Of a stretch of DNA of 64,000 nt, positions 54,940-63,670 are shown piece by piece (the stretch's first letter is position 1; every line of letters starts with the position of its first letter). The stretch covers positions 206,871-270,870 of the forward strand of contig NZ_FQZF01000004.1 of NCBI RefSeq assembly GCF_900141905.1, in the 5' to 3' direction. Made by a program: the position numbers and the translations under genes. This stretch comes from Muricoccus roseus (GTDB lineage Bacteria; Pseudomonadota; Alphaproteobacteria; Acetobacterales; Acetobacteraceae). Under the pieces are notes generated by a model. The model did not search any database, was not told where the DNA came from, and saw only the letters and a list, made by a program, of their open reading frames with translations.

Positions 54940-55227
54940 TCAGCCCCGCGCGGCCACCATGTCCGCATATTCGGGGTGGCGCTGGATAAAGGCGGCGACG
55001 AAGGAGCAGCTGGGGATCACCTTCGCCCCCTCCGCGCGGATCAGGTCGAGCGCGCCTTTGACGAGGCGTGAGCCCACGCCCTGGCCGGACAGGTTTTCCG
55101 GCACCTCCGTGTGGACCAGTTCGAGCACGCCGGCCCCGGCCCGGCGATAGGCGATGATCGCGGTCGTCCCGTCCACATCCAGCTCGAACCGGTGGCGCGC
55201 GGCGTTGTCGGTGACCTCGGTCGTCAT
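54940..55227 (-). CDS. Small GNAT-like acetyltransferase (YidJ/NATD1-like)
   Basis: 95 aa from ATG 55227. VHTEVPENLSGQGVGSRLVK is the Q/RxxGxG acetyl-CoA loop and PSCSFVAAFIQRHPEYADMV is the typical C-terminal segment of this short GNAT group. Substrate unknown. Convergent with the desaturase gene, 6 nt apart. Confidence 0.88.
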   Translation of the reverse strand: MTTEVTDNAARHRFELDVDGTTAIIAYRRAGAGVLELVHTEVPENLSGQGVGSRLVKGALDLIRAEGAKVIPSCSFVAAFIQRHPEYADMVAARG

Positions 55228-55400
55228 GCGGGAAGCTCCTGGCGGAAAGCGGGCCGCCTTTCTCCCCAGTTTCGGTGCCCCGCGCCACCCCGGCTGCGGG
55301 CGGGCGGGTCTCCCCCGGCCCCGCAGGTCCCTGCGGCGTTCAACATCACGGCCCCGCTGCCCCAGGGCCGGGGCCATGCCGATGGGGTTGGGAGATGCAT

Positions 55401-55856
55401 ATGGCAGACAGGATCCTGCGTTTCCTGCGCGGCGAGGGGCCGGACAGCCAGGGGCGTTTCCTCCGCGATGTCCTGGCTTTCGACGACGGTCGGCTCGAAG
55501 CCCGCCATGACTTCATCCAGTGGCTCTTTCCCCTGCCGGAGCCGAGCCGGGCCGTGCCGGGCTCGCCTGTGCTGAGCCCCGAGGAGGCATCCGCCATCCG
55601 GGCCGATCCCCGGGCGCTGAAGGGCCTGCGGGCCGCGCTCGGGCGCATGAGCCGGTTCTATGCGGAGACCGACCACTGGCTGACCCGCTTCGATCACAAC
55701 CACCTGCGGATCACCCGGATCATCGCGGCGACGCGCGAGCTGCTCGGCAGGGAGGCGGCTGCCGCCTTTCATGACGCCATCACGGCGCGCAACGCCGCCG
55801 CGGGGCATGCGGTGAATGACGACAGCCTGCGCCACTGGGCACGGGCCCTCGGCTGA
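55401..55856 (+). CDS. OGFr-like (opioid-growth-factor-receptor N-terminal domain) protein
   Basis: 151 aa from ATG 55401, which gives a 6-nt spacing to GGGAG; an ATG at 55395 abuts it. FLRGEGPDSQGRFLRDVLAF, HDFIQWLFPLPEPSRAVPGS and FYAETDHWLTRFDHNHLRIT match the conserved bacterial version of the OGFr_N domain, a family named after a vertebrate receptor but widespread in bacteria with no known biochemical role. It lies 27 nt before a MOSC-domain gene. Confidence 0.65.
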   Translation: MADRILRFLRGEGPDSQGRFLRDVLAFDDGRLEARHDFIQWLFPLPEPSRAVPGSPVLSPEEASAIRADPRALKGLRAALGRMSRFYAETDHWLTRFDHNHLRITRIIAATRELLGREAAAAFHDAITARNAAAGHAVNDDSLRHWARALG

Positions 55857-55883
55857 GCGGCGCCGCCAGGCTAGAAGCCCCTC

Positions 55884-56417
55884 ATGACGCGCGATGACGG
55901 CCGGTCCCATGCTCCCGCCCCGGGCTCCATGCTCGCCCGGCTCATCGATGGGCCGGTCGCGCCCGGACGCGTGGCCTGGATCGGCCTGCGGCCGGCGCGC
56001 CGCGCGCCGGTCGAGGCGGTCGCCTCCGCCATGGCCGAGCCCGGCCAGGGGCTGGCAGGGGATCGCTATGCCAGCAACCGCAATGGCGCCCGGCAGGTGA
56101 CGCTCGTCGCCGTGGAGCATCTCCGCGCCGTCGCGGGCTATCTGTCGCTGGAGAATGTCGCGCCGGAGCGGCTGCGCCGGAACATCGTGGTATCCGGGCT
56201 GAACCTGGCCGCGCTGAAGCAGCGGCGCTTCCGGATCGGCGAGGCGGTGCTGGAGTATTCGGGCGAATGCCACCCGTGCTCCCGCATGGAGGAGGAGCTG
56301 GGCGCGGGCGGCTACAACGCCACGCGGGGGCATGGCGGCATCACCGCGCGGGTGCTGGAGGGCGGGCTGATCCGCCTGGACGATCCCGTCCTGCGCCTGC
56401 TGGACGGAGAGGACTGA
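55884..56417 (+). CDS. MOSC-domain protein
   Basis: 177 aa. GLRPARRAPVEAVASAMAEP starts the domain, and the family cysteine lies in YSGECHPCSRMEEELGAGGY, with TRGHGGITARVLEGGLIRLD at the end. MOSC domains bind sulfur or molybdopterin-type ligands and are linked to molybdenum cofactor sulfuration or to N-hydroxylated-compound reduction. It follows the OGFr-like gene, and the 164-bp inverted-repeat element begins 6 nt after its stop. Confidence 0.88.
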   Translation: MTRDDGRSHAPAPGSMLARLIDGPVAPGRVAWIGLRPARRAPVEAVASAMAEPGQGLAGDRYASNRNGARQVTLVAVEHLRAVAGYLSLENVAPERLRRNIVVSGLNLAALKQRRFRIGEAVLEYSGECHPCSRMEEELGAGGYNATRGHGGITARVLEGGLIRLDDPVLRLLDGED

Positions 56418-56422
56418 GCTTC

Positions 56423-56586
56423 AGTGACCGTTTGAGAATGCGGCGGCGCAGGGCCTGCCGAGGGATTTTCGGGTCGGGCGCGTGGGCCGGTGAAGCCGAT
56501 AGCGGGGCTGTCGGCGAAAACGGGACGCGCCGATCCGGCGTGAAAAGACCCGGCAGACCGACCCGCCGCATTCTCAAACGGTCACT
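56423..56586. mobile_element. MITE-like element with perfect 24-bp terminal inverted repeats
   Basis: The arms 56423-56446 and 56563-56586 are perfect complements (AGTGACCGTTTGAGAATGCG and four more bases each). The 116-nt interior has no ORF and contains further partial pairing (CTGCCG with CGGCAG). A TCA at both outer ends could be a 3-bp duplication. Lying between convergent genes it could also act as a fold-back terminator; its size and arms fit a miniature transposable element better. Confidence 0.65.
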
Positions 56587-57335
56587 CAGCCCACGCGGAT
56601 CACGCGGGCGCCTTCCTCGGCGAAGGGCGCGCATGCGGATTCCGGCGCATCCGTCACGAGGGTCCAGCCGAGGGGGAGCGGCGCCCAGAAGGGCTGGCCG
56701 TCCCGCCCCAGCTTCGAGGCATCGGCCAGCACCACCACTTCCCGCGCTTGGCGCATCATCAGCGATTTGAGCGAGACCTGTTCGAGCGTGGCCTCGCAGA
56801 CCCCGCGGCCTGGCATGACGCCATCCCCGCTCATGAAGACGCGATCCGCCGTGACATGCCGCAGCGTCGCCTCGGCCAGCGGGCCCACCGTGCTGCCGCT
56901 GATGGGCCGCACCGTGCCGCCGAGCACCACCAGCTCCATCCCCGGCGAATCCGCCAGCACGGGGATCAGGGGCAGGTTCGTGGTCACCACGCGCAGGGCC
57001 CGCCCGCGCAGCAGCCGCCCCAGCGCCTCCACCGTCGAGCCGCCGTCGAGGATGATCGTCCCGCCCTCGATCAGCGAGAGTGCCGCCTGGGCGATGGCCG
57101 CCTTGGCGGCGCGGTGCTGCGCGGTGCGCGCGCGCAGGCTCATCTCGGATGCCGGCGCGGCCAGGATGGCGCCGCCATAGGTGCGCGCGATGGCCCGCCT
57201 GGCCGAGAGCGCGTTCAGGTCGCGGCGGATGGTGGAGGCGGAAACGCCGAAGCGTGCCGCGAGCACCTCCACATCCGCGTCGCCGCTCGCGATGGCGGCC
57301 AGGATCTCGTCGTGGCGGGTGCGCCGGCGTCTCAT
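56586..57335 (-). CDS. DeoR/GlpR-family regulator of the acid-sugar operon
   Basis: 249 aa. The N-terminal HTH is RHDEILAAIASGDADVEVLA, RFGVSASTIRRDLNALSARR; the effector domain has IILDGGSTVEALGRLL and GGTVRPISGSTVGPLAEATL. Such regulators respond to phosphorylated sugars. It is transcribed in the same direction as the PdxA2-kinase-KdgT group with a gap of 94 nt, so it likely regulates that operon. Its last nucleotides adjoin the MITE-like element. Confidence 0.9.
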   Translation of the reverse strand: MRRRRTRHDEILAAIASGDADVEVLAARFGVSASTIRRDLNALSARRAIARTYGGAILAAPASEMSLRARTAQHRAAKAAIAQAALSLIEGGTIILDGGSTVEALGRLLRGRALRVVTTNLPLIPVLADSPGMELVVLGGTVRPISGSTVGPLAEATLRHVTADRVFMSGDGVMPGRGVCEATLEQVSLKSLMMRQAREVVVLADASKLGRDGQPFWAPLPLGWTLVTDAPESACAPFAEEGARVIRVG

Positions 57336-57429
57336 CGTGTGTGGAACCTAGGATGCTTCCGCCGGGGCGGCGAGCCCGGACCCGCGCCGCGCGGCGCCCG
57401 GGAGGCGAAGCCCCCGGGCTCCATCGGGA

Positions 57430-58461
57430 TCAGGCCGCCTGCATCGCCCGCTTCGGCGCGAGCTCCACCGCCTGCTTCAGCGCCTCCACCAGCGAGCCCT
57501 CATCGGCGATGCCCTTGCCCGCGATGTCGAAGGCCGTGCCGTGGTCAACCGAGGTGCGGATGACGGGCAGGCCCACGGTGATGTTCACGCCGGCTTCCAG
57601 GCCCATCACCTTCACCGGGCCATGGCCCTGGTCGTGATACATCGCCACCACCAGGTCGAAGTCGCCGCGGGCGGCGCGGAAGAACAGCGTGTCGGCCGGC
57701 AGCGGGCCCTCCACCTTCCAGCCCTTGGCCTGGCAGGCCTTCACGGCGGGGATGATCTTCTCCTCCTCCTCGCCTTGGCCGAAAAGCCCGTTCTCGCCCG
57801 CATGCGGGTTGATGCCGCAGACGCCGATGCGCGGATCCGCGATGCCGGACTTCACCAGCGTGGCATGGCCGCGCGCGATCACGCGCTCCACCAGCCCCGG
57901 CTCGATCCTGCGGATGGCGTCCATCAGGCCGATATGCGTGGTCACATGGATGACGCGCAGCTTCGGCGCCACCAGCATCATCGAGACCTCGGGCGTGCCG
58001 GTCAGGTGCGCCAGCAGCTCGGTATGGCCGGGATACTTGTGGCCGGCCGCGTGCAGCGCCTCCTTCGAGAGCGGGGCGGTGCAGATGGCATCCGCCTCGC
58101 CGGCCTCGACCAGCCGCGTCGCGCGCTCGATGTAGCGATAGGCGCCCTCACCGGACAAAGGGGAGAGCTGGCCGAAGGGATGGCCGGCGGGGATGAGGCC
58201 GAGGTCAATCACGTCCACCGTGCCGCGCTCGTAGCGCGCGCCGGCCGGCGTCTGCAGCGCCCGCACCTGCAGGCCGGTCTTCACCACCGCATCGGCTTCG
58301 CGCAGGCGGGTCGCCTCGCCCACCACCAGCGGGCGGCACATCGCATAGACGTCCTCCCGCGCCAGGGCCTTCATGATGATCTCCGGCCCGATGCCGGAGG
58401 CGTCGCCCATGGTGATGGCGACGACGGGACGCCCATCGGTCTTGGCTTCGGTCTGGCTCAT
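57430..58461 (-). CDS. pdxA2: PdxA2-type 4-phospho-D-threonate 3-dehydrogenase
   Basis: 343 aa. VAITMGDASGIGPEIIMKAL, GINPHAGENGLFGQGEEEEK and MYHDQGHGPVKVMGLEAGVN with DHGTAFDIAGKG are the metal- and NAD-binding features of the PdxA family. The gene is paired with a DUF1537 kinase and a sugar-acid permease, not with pyridoxine genes. In the known route (DUF1537 work by Zhang and co-workers), PdxA2 oxidatively decarboxylates D-threonate 4-phosphate to dihydroxyacetone phosphate. Start overlaps the kinase stop by 4 nt. Confidence 0.9.
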   Translation of the reverse strand: MSQTEAKTDGRPVVAITMGDASGIGPEIIMKALAREDVYAMCRPLVVGEATRLREADAVVKTGLQVRALQTPAGARYERGTVDVIDLGLIPAGHPFGQLSPLSGEGAYRYIERATRLVEAGEADAICTAPLSKEALHAAGHKYPGHTELLAHLTGTPEVSMMLVAPKLRVIHVTTHIGLMDAIRRIEPGLVERVIARGHATLVKSGIADPRIGVCGINPHAGENGLFGQGEEEEKIIPAVKACQAKGWKVEGPLPADTLFFRAARGDFDLVVAMYHDQGHGPVKVMGLEAGVNITVGLPVIRTSVDHGTAFDIAGKGIADEGSLVEALKQAVELAPKRAMQAA

Positions 58462-59711
58462 GTCGCGCGTTCCGTTGTCAGGTCGCGCAGCCGGGAGAGG
58501 CTGCGCAGGATGGTTCCGTCATTGCCGAAGGCGCCGGCCTTGGTCATCACCGGCACCTCGATCGCCCCCTGCGTGATGCCGAGCGGCACGCCGGCCTCGA
58601 CCTCCTCCAGCAGGCGGATTCCATGCACGCCGAGATGGCTCAGCAGGGCGCAGGCCGTCTCGCCGCCCGTGGCGAAGAGGGCGCCCATGCGGGCCCCGGC
58701 CGGGGCGAGAAGCTCGGCCAGGGCGGAGGCCAGGGCCGCGCCCTGGGAGAGGTCGGCCGCCGAGGCATCGGCGATCAGCACCAGCGTGTCGCGGCCGGCG
58801 GCCAGCGAATCCGCCATGGCCGCGCCGAGGGGCGCCCAGCGCGGGTCGGTGGAGCCGGCCCGCAACAGGCCCACCGGCACCTCGAAGAGGGTGGCGGCGC
58901 CCTCCGCGACGAGGCGCGCGGCGGCGGCGCGGGAGGCCTCGGCGATGCTCCCGACGACGATCAGCACGCCCCCGCGCAGGGATGGAAGGCTCGTCGGCGG
59001 GGCGGCGCTTCCCGGCAGGGCGGCGGCCAGCGCGGCGGCGATGCCGCCGGAGCCGACCCAGAAGACATCGCCGGCCAGGGGCAGGCTGGCGCGGGCGAGG
59101 ATGTCCAGATCCTCGGGCGCGGCCGCGTCGCAGACCACGGCGTCCAGCCCTTCCGCGATGGCGGCGCGCAGCGCCTCGGCCACCGCCGCATCGCCCTGCC
59201 GCAGTAGGGCGAGCGGGACGAGCCTTGCGCTGAGGCCGACGGAGGCCAGCACCTCGGTCAGCACCGCGCTGTCATAGGTGTGGTCGCGCGCCCAGAGCGG
59301 CGTGGTCTCCAACGGCGCGCCATTCATGTGCACGCGCCCGCCCTCGGTGGTGCGGCCGGTGGCGGGAAAGGCGGGGGCGAGGATGGCCAGGGCCGGGCGA
59401 CCGGCCGCGCGCAGGGCGCGGCAGGTGGCGGCCAGTTCCGCGGCGGGCTGGCCGCGCAGGGTGGAATCGATCTTCTTGATCAGCCCCTGCCCCGGCCGGT
59501 GCCGGGCCTGGAGCAGGGCGACATGGCGCGCCGCCGCTTCCCCCGGGGAGAGGCGGCGGCTGTCAGCATCCACCGCCAGCACCGCGCTGCCGGTGGCCGC
59601 GGCGGCGCCGTGCCAGCCGACCGAGGCTTCCAGCCCGCGCCGCGCGAAGGCGATGCCGCAATCGGCGGCGCCTGTCAGATCATCGGCGAGGATCAGCCAG
59701 TCGCGGGTCAT
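58458..59711 (-). CDS. Four-carbon acid-sugar kinase, DUF1537 family (DtnK/OtnK-like)
   Basis: 417 aa. The N-terminal catalytic-like LILADDLTGAADCGIAFARR and C-terminal ATP-site FATGGETACALLSHLGVHGI with VMTKAGAFGNDGTILRSL match DUF1537 kinases. These phosphorylate D-threonate, D-erythronate or L-threonate. With PdxA2 as partner and no LtnD/DenD-type dehydrogenase or isomerase present, D-threonate is the most consistent substrate. Coupled translation with pdxA2; the permease gene ends 13 nt upstream. Confidence 0.9.
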   Translation of the reverse strand: MTRDWLILADDLTGAADCGIAFARRGLEASVGWHGAAAATGSAVLAVDADSRRLSPGEAAARHVALLQARHRPGQGLIKKIDSTLRGQPAAELAATCRALRAAGRPALAILAPAFPATGRTTEGGRVHMNGAPLETTPLWARDHTYDSAVLTEVLASVGLSARLVPLALLRQGDAAVAEALRAAIAEGLDAVVCDAAAPEDLDILARASLPLAGDVFWVGSGGIAAALAAALPGSAAPPTSLPSLRGGVLIVVGSIAEASRAAAARLVAEGAATLFEVPVGLLRAGSTDPRWAPLGAAMADSLAAGRDTLVLIADASAADLSQGAALASALAELLAPAGARMGALFATGGETACALLSHLGVHGIRLLEEVEAGVPLGITQGAIEVPVMTKAGAFGNDGTILRSLSRLRDLTTERAT

Positions 59712-59724
59712 GCCGTCCCCGTCC

Positions 59725-60696
59725 TCAGGCCGTGGTGTTCAGGCGCGCCGGGCCGAAGCGGCGGGCGACCCAGGCCGTCACGGGCGGGACGAGGATGGCG
59801 GTGACGATGACGCAGGCCGAGACGAGGATGGTGGCCGCCGGGGCCGCATCGGCATAGGCGGGGTTGTTCGCCGCGACGATCGCGGGCACCGCCGCCGCAT
59901 TGCCGGCGGTGGAAGCCGCCGCCACGCCCGCCACGCCGGAACCGCCGATCGCCCGGTCCGCGAGGAAGAGGGCGGTGCCGGTGATCACGACCACCGCCAC
60001 GCCGAGGCCGAGGCCGAGCAGGCCGGCCTGCCACACCTTCGTCAGGTCCAGCCCGGCGCCGAGGGCGAAGGCGAAGAAGGGAATCATCACCGGGATGGCG
60101 CGGCTGAGGAACTCCCGCATCTCGCGGTCCAGGTTGCCGATGAGCATGCCGACGAGCAGAGGCAGGATGGCGCCGACCAGAACGGGCCATTCAAAGGCCG
60201 AGAGGCCGGCCACGCCGAGCGTGACCATGGTCAGGAAGGGGCCGGATTCGAGCGTCATCACCGTGTAGGCGCCGACGTCGCGCGGCTCGCCGTACTGGCC
60301 CATCAGCGCCATGTAGAGGCCGCCATTCGTGTCGTTCATGGCGGCGACGATCGCGAGGGTGGAGAGGCCGGCGAAGACGCCGGCGGCCACCGGGGCCTCT
60401 CCCAGGAACTGGCCGACGACGATGCCGAGCAGGGCGGCGATGCCGACCTTCGTGGCCAGCAGCGTGCCGCCCTTCTTCAGGATGTAGGGGGTCGCCTTGA
60501 AGTCGATGCTGGCGCCCATGCACACGTAGAACACGGCGAGGATCGGCAGGGATCCGGTGAAGAGCGCGCCGGTGAAGGAGCCGAAGAACTTCGGCGTGGT
60601 GGGGAAGAGGGTGGCGATGATTGCCCCCAGCGCGAGGGGCACGACCATCATGCCGCCTGGGACACGTTCGATGGCGCGCTTGATCGGGATCTGCAT
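59725..60696 (-). CDS. KdgT-like sugar-acid permease
   Basis: 323 aa from ATG 60696, with GGAGA 6 nt upstream. About ten hydrophobic segments. [20 protein letters not shown] and [40 protein letters not shown] and [16 protein letters not shown] are typical of the 2-keto-3-deoxygluconate permease family. It probably imports the acid sugar metabolised by the kinase-PdxA2 pair downstream. Confidence 0.9.
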   Translation of the reverse strand: MQIPIKRAIERVPGGMMVVPLALGAIIATLFPTTPKFFGSFTGALFTGSLPILAVFYVCMGASIDFKATPYILKKGGTLLATKVGIAALLGIVVGQFLGEAPVAAGVFAGLSTLAIVAAMNDTNGGLYMALMGQYGEPRDVGAYTVMTLESGPFLTMVTLGVAGLSAFEWPVLVGAILPLLVGMLIGNLDREMREFLSRAIPVMIPFFAFALGAGLDLTKVWQAGLLGLGLGVAVVVITGTALFLADRAIGGSGVAGVAAASTAGNAAAVPAIVAANNPAYADAAPAATILVSACVIVTAILVPPVTAWVARRFGPARLNTTA

Positions 60697-61070
60697 GGAA
60701 CTTCTCCAGTGACGCCCGTGAAAGGCGGCGCCCTCGCGCTGGATGCGCGACATCCGGCCCTGCTTCCGCCTCGGGCCACGCGAAGTCAACGGAATTTTTG
60801 CGCGATTTGAGCGAAACGGAGATGGGAGGCAGAATGCTGCGCTGCACAATGCGGATCGCGTCACCGAACGGAGCTTTCGAAAGAGAACCGGCCGTGGTCA
60901 CCGGGTTTGCTCTCGACATTTCTGCGTAGTGCGCGCAATAGCGGGCGCCTAATCCAGTCATGTATAGGACTGCCCCTCCGGGGTGCAGGGTCGTCACACC
61001 GGGTTCGGGAGGAATGCGTGAACCAGCCAGGCCGCCTCCCCGCGCCCACAAGATGGAGCCGCCCCGCGCG
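60697..61070. promoter_or_regulatory. Divergent regulatory region between kdgT-like and hydroxyacid-dehydrogenase genes
   Basis: 374 nt without a gene. A perfect 10-bp palindrome, CTTTCGAAAG, lies at 60874-60883, 178 nt upstream of the permease start; DeoR-family operators often carry TTCGA-type cores, so this is a weak candidate for the DeoR protein. No riboswitch or tRNA was seen. Confidence 0.3.
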
Positions 61071-62516
61071 ATGAGTGTCGCCGTCTCCGACAACGCTGCC
61101 CTGGTCGAGGAACTCGCGGCCCTGCTGGGCCGCCCCTATGTCACCACCCCTGACGAGGACCAGGAGCCCTATGTGGTGGACTGGCGCGGCCGTTATCACG
61201 GCCGGGCCGCCGCCGTGGTGAAGCCTGCCAGCACCGCCGAGGTGGCAGAGGTGGTGAGGCTCTGCGCACGCCACGGCGTCGCCCTTGTGCCGCAGGGCGG
61301 CAATACGGGCATGTGCGGCGCGGCCACGCCAGACGCCTCGGGGCACAGCGTGGTGCTGCGCCTGGACCGACTGAACCGCATCCGCGCCATCAGCCCGCTC
61401 GCCAACTCCGTCACGGTGGAGGCCGGCTGCATCCTGCAGACCATCCAGGAGGCGGCGGCGGGGGTGGACCGGCTCTTCCCCCTCAGCCTCGGGGCCGAGG
61501 GCAGCTGCCAGATCGGCGGCAACATCGCCACCAATGCCGGCGGCACCGCCGTGCTGCGCTATGGCACCACGCGGGAGCTGGTGCTGGGGCTGGAGGTGGT
61601 GCTGCCCGACGGCACGGTGCTGAACCGCCTGCAGGGCCTGCGCAAGAATTCCAGCGGCTATGACCTGAAGCAGCTCTTCATCGGGGCCGAGGGCACGCTG
61701 GGCATCATCACCGCCGCCTCGCTCAAGCTCTTCCCCCGCCCGCGGGTCTCCGCCCTGGCCATGGTGGCGCTGCCGGAGATCGAGGCGGCGCTGACCCTGA
61801 TGGGCCGCCTGCGTGATGCGGTGGGCGACCGGCTGGCGAGCCTGGAGGCCATGTCGCGCGGCCAGATCGAGGTGATCGCCGAGCATGTGCCGGACGTGGC
61901 CATTCCCTTCGCGCTCGAGGCCCCCTGGTACCTGCTGATCGAACTCACCGACACGCTCGCCGGCACCGACCTGCGCACGCCGCTCGAGGAGGTGCTGGGC
62001 GCCGCCTTCGAGGAGGGGCTGGTGACGGATGCCGTGATCGCAGAGAGCGGGGCCCAGGCCCATGCGCTCTGGAAGATCCGCCATTCCGTCTCGGAGGGCA
62101 GCAAGCGCGCCGGCTACGTCGTCAGCCACGATAGCGTGGTGCCGCTGGAGAACCAGGCGCTCTTCGCCCGCAACGTGGAGCGGCGGATCCTCGAGGCGAT
62201 GCCGGCGGCCCGCGTGGTGATGCATGGCCATATCGGCGACGGCAACATCCACGTCCTCGCCATCCTCGATCCCGCGCGCTTCCCCGATGGCGCCGCGGCC
62301 GCCCCGGTGGCCGCGCGGATCAACGCCGTCGTCGATGACGAGACCGCGGCGCTGGGCGGCGTCATCAGCGCCGAGCATGGCATCGGCCTTAGCAACCGCG
62401 CGCGGCTGGGCCGGGTGACCGACCCGGCCGAGATCGCGCTCATGCGCCGCATCAAGGCGCTGCTCGACCCCGCCGGGATGATGAATCCCGGCAAGGTTCT
62501 TCCCCCCGAGGCCTGA
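61071..62516 (+). CDS. FAD-linked D-2-hydroxyacid dehydrogenase (GlcD/D-2-hydroxyglutarate type)
   Basis: 481 aa from ATG 61071. FAD-binding LVPQGGNTGMCGAATPD, LSLGAEGSCQIGGNIATNAG and NSSGYDLKQLFIGAEGTLGI are the VAO-type core; the C-terminal GHIGDGNIHVLAI (metal/substrate His) and ISAEHGIGL are typical of D-lactate and D-2-hydroxyglutarate dehydrogenases. It would feed electrons to quinone or an ETF. It shares a direction with the Bug receptor that starts 36 nt downstream. Confidence 0.92.
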   Translation: MSVAVSDNAALVEELAALLGRPYVTTPDEDQEPYVVDWRGRYHGRAAAVVKPASTAEVAEVVRLCARHGVALVPQGGNTGMCGAATPDASGHSVVLRLDRLNRIRAISPLANSVTVEAGCILQTIQEAAAGVDRLFPLSLGAEGSCQIGGNIATNAGGTAVLRYGTTRELVLGLEVVLPDGTVLNRLQGLRKNSSGYDLKQLFIGAEGTLGIITAASLKLFPRPRVSALAMVALPEIEAALTLMGRLRDAVGDRLASLEAMSRGQIEVIAEHVPDVAIPFALEAPWYLLIELTDTLAGTDLRTPLEEVLGAAFEEGLVTDAVIAESGAQAHALWKIRHSVSEGSKRAGYVVSHDSVVPLENQALFARNVERRILEAMPAARVVMHGHIGDGNIHVLAILDPARFPDGAAAAPVAARINAVVDDETAALGGVISAEHGIGLSNRARLGRVTDPAEIALMRRIKALLDPAGMMNPGKVLPPEA

Positions 62517-62552
62517 ATGGCCCGCATGCTTGGCTCAAGAGGAAACCGCGTC

Positions 62553-63533
62553 ATGAATCGTCGCACGCTTCTCGGGACCGCCTTCGGGTCGGCGCTCGCC
62601 CTTCCGTCCATCGCCCGAGCCCAGGGAGCCAACTGGCCCACGCGCCCCGTGCGGCTGATCGTTCCCTACCCGCCCGGCGGCGCCACGGACGTGATCGCCC
62701 GGCTCTATGCCGAGCATATGAGCAGCACGCTCGGCCAGCCCGTGGTGATCGAGAACCGGCCGGGCGCGAGCGGCAATATCGGCATCGACGCGGTCGCGAA
62801 GGCGGCGCCGGACGGCTACACGATCGGCGCCGGCACGGTCAGCAACTTCTCGATCAACCAGTATCTCTACAAGTCCGTCCCCTATGACGTGGAGAGGGAC
62901 CTCCGCCCGATCTCGCTGGGCTGGGAGTTCCCGAACATCGCCGTGGTGGCGCCGGGCAAGGTGCCGGCGAAGACGCTGCCGGAATTCATCACCTGGGCGA
63001 AGGCCAAGCGCGGCGGCGTCACCTATGGCTCCACCGGCGTGGGCACCACCACGCATCTCTCCTCCGCCATGCTGTTCAGCCGGCTCGGGATTGAGGCGGT
63101 GCACGTGCCCTATCGCGGTGCCGCGCAGATCCAGCCGGCGCTGCTGAGCGGTGACATCGACTTCGCGATCGACGGCGTCGCCTCCTACCAGGCGCTCGTC
63201 GAGGCCGGGCAGATCCGCGCCCTGGGCGTGACCAGCGCGGAGCGCTGGCCCACCATGCCGCAGGTGCCCACCATGACCGAAGGCGGGATCGACAACTTCG
63301 TCGTCACCGTCTGGGGCGGATGCGTCGCCCCGGCCGCGACGCCGGATGCGGTGGTGGAGAAGCTGAACGCCGCGCTGAAGGCCACCGTGGACGACACGAC
63401 CCAGCGCGATCGCTTCGCCCGGGTCGGCGCCAAGCCGATCTGGACCACGGCCGCCGACGCCGCCGCCCGCGCGGCGCGCGAACGCCCGATGTGGCGCGAG
63501 ACGATCGAGAAGTCCGGCGCCTCGGCGGACTGA
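62553..63533 (+). CDS. Bug-family (TctC-type) receptor
   Basis: 326 aa from ATG 62553, with AGAGGA about 10 nt upstream. Signal peptide with NRRTLLGTAFGSALALPSIA to about residue 24. The Bug core is WPTRPVRLIVPYPPGGATDV, VVIENRPGASGNIGIDAVAK, YGSTGVGTTTHLSSAMLF and HVPYRGAAQIQPALLSGD. Placed just after a D-2-hydroxyacid dehydrogenase, it may bind the acid this enzyme oxidizes. Repeat copy E follows 17 nt after the stop. Confidence 0.92.
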   Translation: MNRRTLLGTAFGSALALPSIARAQGANWPTRPVRLIVPYPPGGATDVIARLYAEHMSSTLGQPVVIENRPGASGNIGIDAVAKAAPDGYTIGAGTVSNFSINQYLYKSVPYDVERDLRPISLGWEFPNIAVVAPGKVPAKTLPEFITWAKAKRGGVTYGSTGVGTTTHLSSAMLFSRLGIEAVHVPYRGAAQIQPALLSGDIDFAIDGVASYQALVEAGQIRALGVTSAERWPTMPQVPTMTEGGIDNFVVTVWGGCVAPAATPDAVVEKLNAALKATVDDTTQRDRFARVGAKPIWTTAADAAARAARERPMWRETIEKSGASAD

Positions 63534-63550
63534 TCTCGCCGCTGACGGTC

Positions 63551-63670
63551 TGTCCCGGGGAGAGGAAGAAGGAATTCTTCCTCTCCCCGGACCCGTCGAA
63601 GGCAGTGCCTTCGACCCATCATCTTTTTCTTCGAGTTTGAATCGCCCGACTGACGGTGCGTCTGAGGTCT
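63551..63670 (+). repeat. Dispersed multi-hairpin repeat, copy E (truncated by an insertion sequence)
   Basis: H1 63555-63590 (16-bp stem, GGAA loop) is intact. An extra hairpin absent from other copies lies at 63595-63615 (perfect GTCGAAGGCA-type stem). The copy ends within the left arm of H2 (GCGTCTGAGGTC) where the insertion sequence begins at about 63671; the remaining H2-H4 part is not in the window. Confidence 0.88.
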
